Origin: Delftia sp. PS-11
GTDB lineage: Bacteria > Pseudomonadota > Gammaproteobacteria > Burkholderiales > Burkholderiaceae_C
Reading direction: 5' to 3'
Assembly: GCF_029870285.1 (NCBI RefSeq)
Contig: NZ_JACSYA010000013.1
Location: forward strand, 74,233 to 138,232
DNA: 64,000 nucleotides
In this document: piece by piece, positions 63,997 to 64,000 of the stretch
Position numbering within the stretch: position 1 is the first letter of the stretch
How the letters are laid out: every line of letters begins with the position of its first letter
Program-made: the position numbers and the translations under genes
Notes under the pieces: generated by a model
Told to the model about the DNA's origin: nothing
Seen by the model: the letters and a program-made list of their open reading frames with translations, nothing else
Databases searched by the model: none

Positions 63997-64000
63997 TGTT

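Noticed and set aside
1..64000. CRISPR arrays, tRNA or rRNA genes, prophage, insertion sequences
   Set aside because: No regular spacer-repeat array, no tRNA-like cloverleaf or rRNA core motif, and no transposase or phage structural gene was recognised on either strand by reading.

Overview
The window looks like a chromosomal segment of a GC-rich betaproteobacterium of the order Burkholderiales, most likely family Comamonadaceae (Delftia, Comamonas or Acidovorax type). The reasons are the orphan Bug/TctC periplasmic receptors, the beta-type housekeeping genes (glmS, glmU, tyrS) and the general gene style. Genus is inference; no rRNA or tRNA gene was recognised. Coding density is high, and genes are often joined by ATGA or GTGA start/stop overlaps.

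Layout. 1-5190: a hydroxy-acid catabolic cluster (FMN-dependent 2-hydroxyacid oxidase, RraA-like aldolase, D-2-hydroxyacid dehydrogenase, two Bug receptors, the second cut by the window edge) diverging from a LysR regulator. 5268-6546: small genes (oxidoreductase-like Cys protein, RidA, TonB-like). 6647-10629: a FAN1-like VRR-NUC nuclease and a nuclease-XPD/DinG helicase fusion, behind a perfect LexA-type box, so probably an SOS-controlled crosslink-repair operon. 11135-15169: a giant delta-60/RTX surface or secreted protein. 15341-18953: a fosmidomycin-resistance-type MFS exporter and a TonB-dependent siderophore receptor with a Fur-like palindrome. 19002-20348: a ClC antiporter. 20503-27991: the full late-cobalt (aerobic) corrin-ring set cobG-H-I-J-L-E-M-F, with cobK lying antisense inside it.

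28097-44552 is a signalling block: two GGDEF proteins (one with EAL), two chemoreceptors, CheW, REC-HPt, HTH-REC, a stand-alone REC, HD-GYP, a solute-binding protein and a PAS histidine kinase. 44688-51837 is an extracytoplasmic-stress module: ECF sigma factor SigF between two NrsF (DUF1109) anti-sigma paralogues, an HD-GYP protein with a C-terminal zinc ribbon, and a divergent bufferin operon (DUF2282 precursor, DUF692 MNIO enzyme, DUF2063 partner, DoxX) followed closely by a chemoreceptor. Two divergent copies of a GTAACC-N16-CGAA promoter, the form I recall for Caulobacter SigF, lie between the operons. Here metal or oxidative stress appears to be wired to a copper-binding RiPP and to taxis and c-di-GMP genes.

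52039-53669 is a visibly AT-richer insertion just downstream of glmS: a membrane fatty-acid desaturase overlapping a LuxI-like acyl-homoserine-lactone synthase homologue that keeps the family's signature residues. No LuxR partner is in the window. This pair is the best candidate for an undescribed signalling system. 53789-63952 returns to core genes: glmS, an Lrp/AsnC regulator, a MASE2-GGDEF cyclase, a soluble histidine kinase, glmU, a LysR regulator, tyrS and an M23 peptidase.
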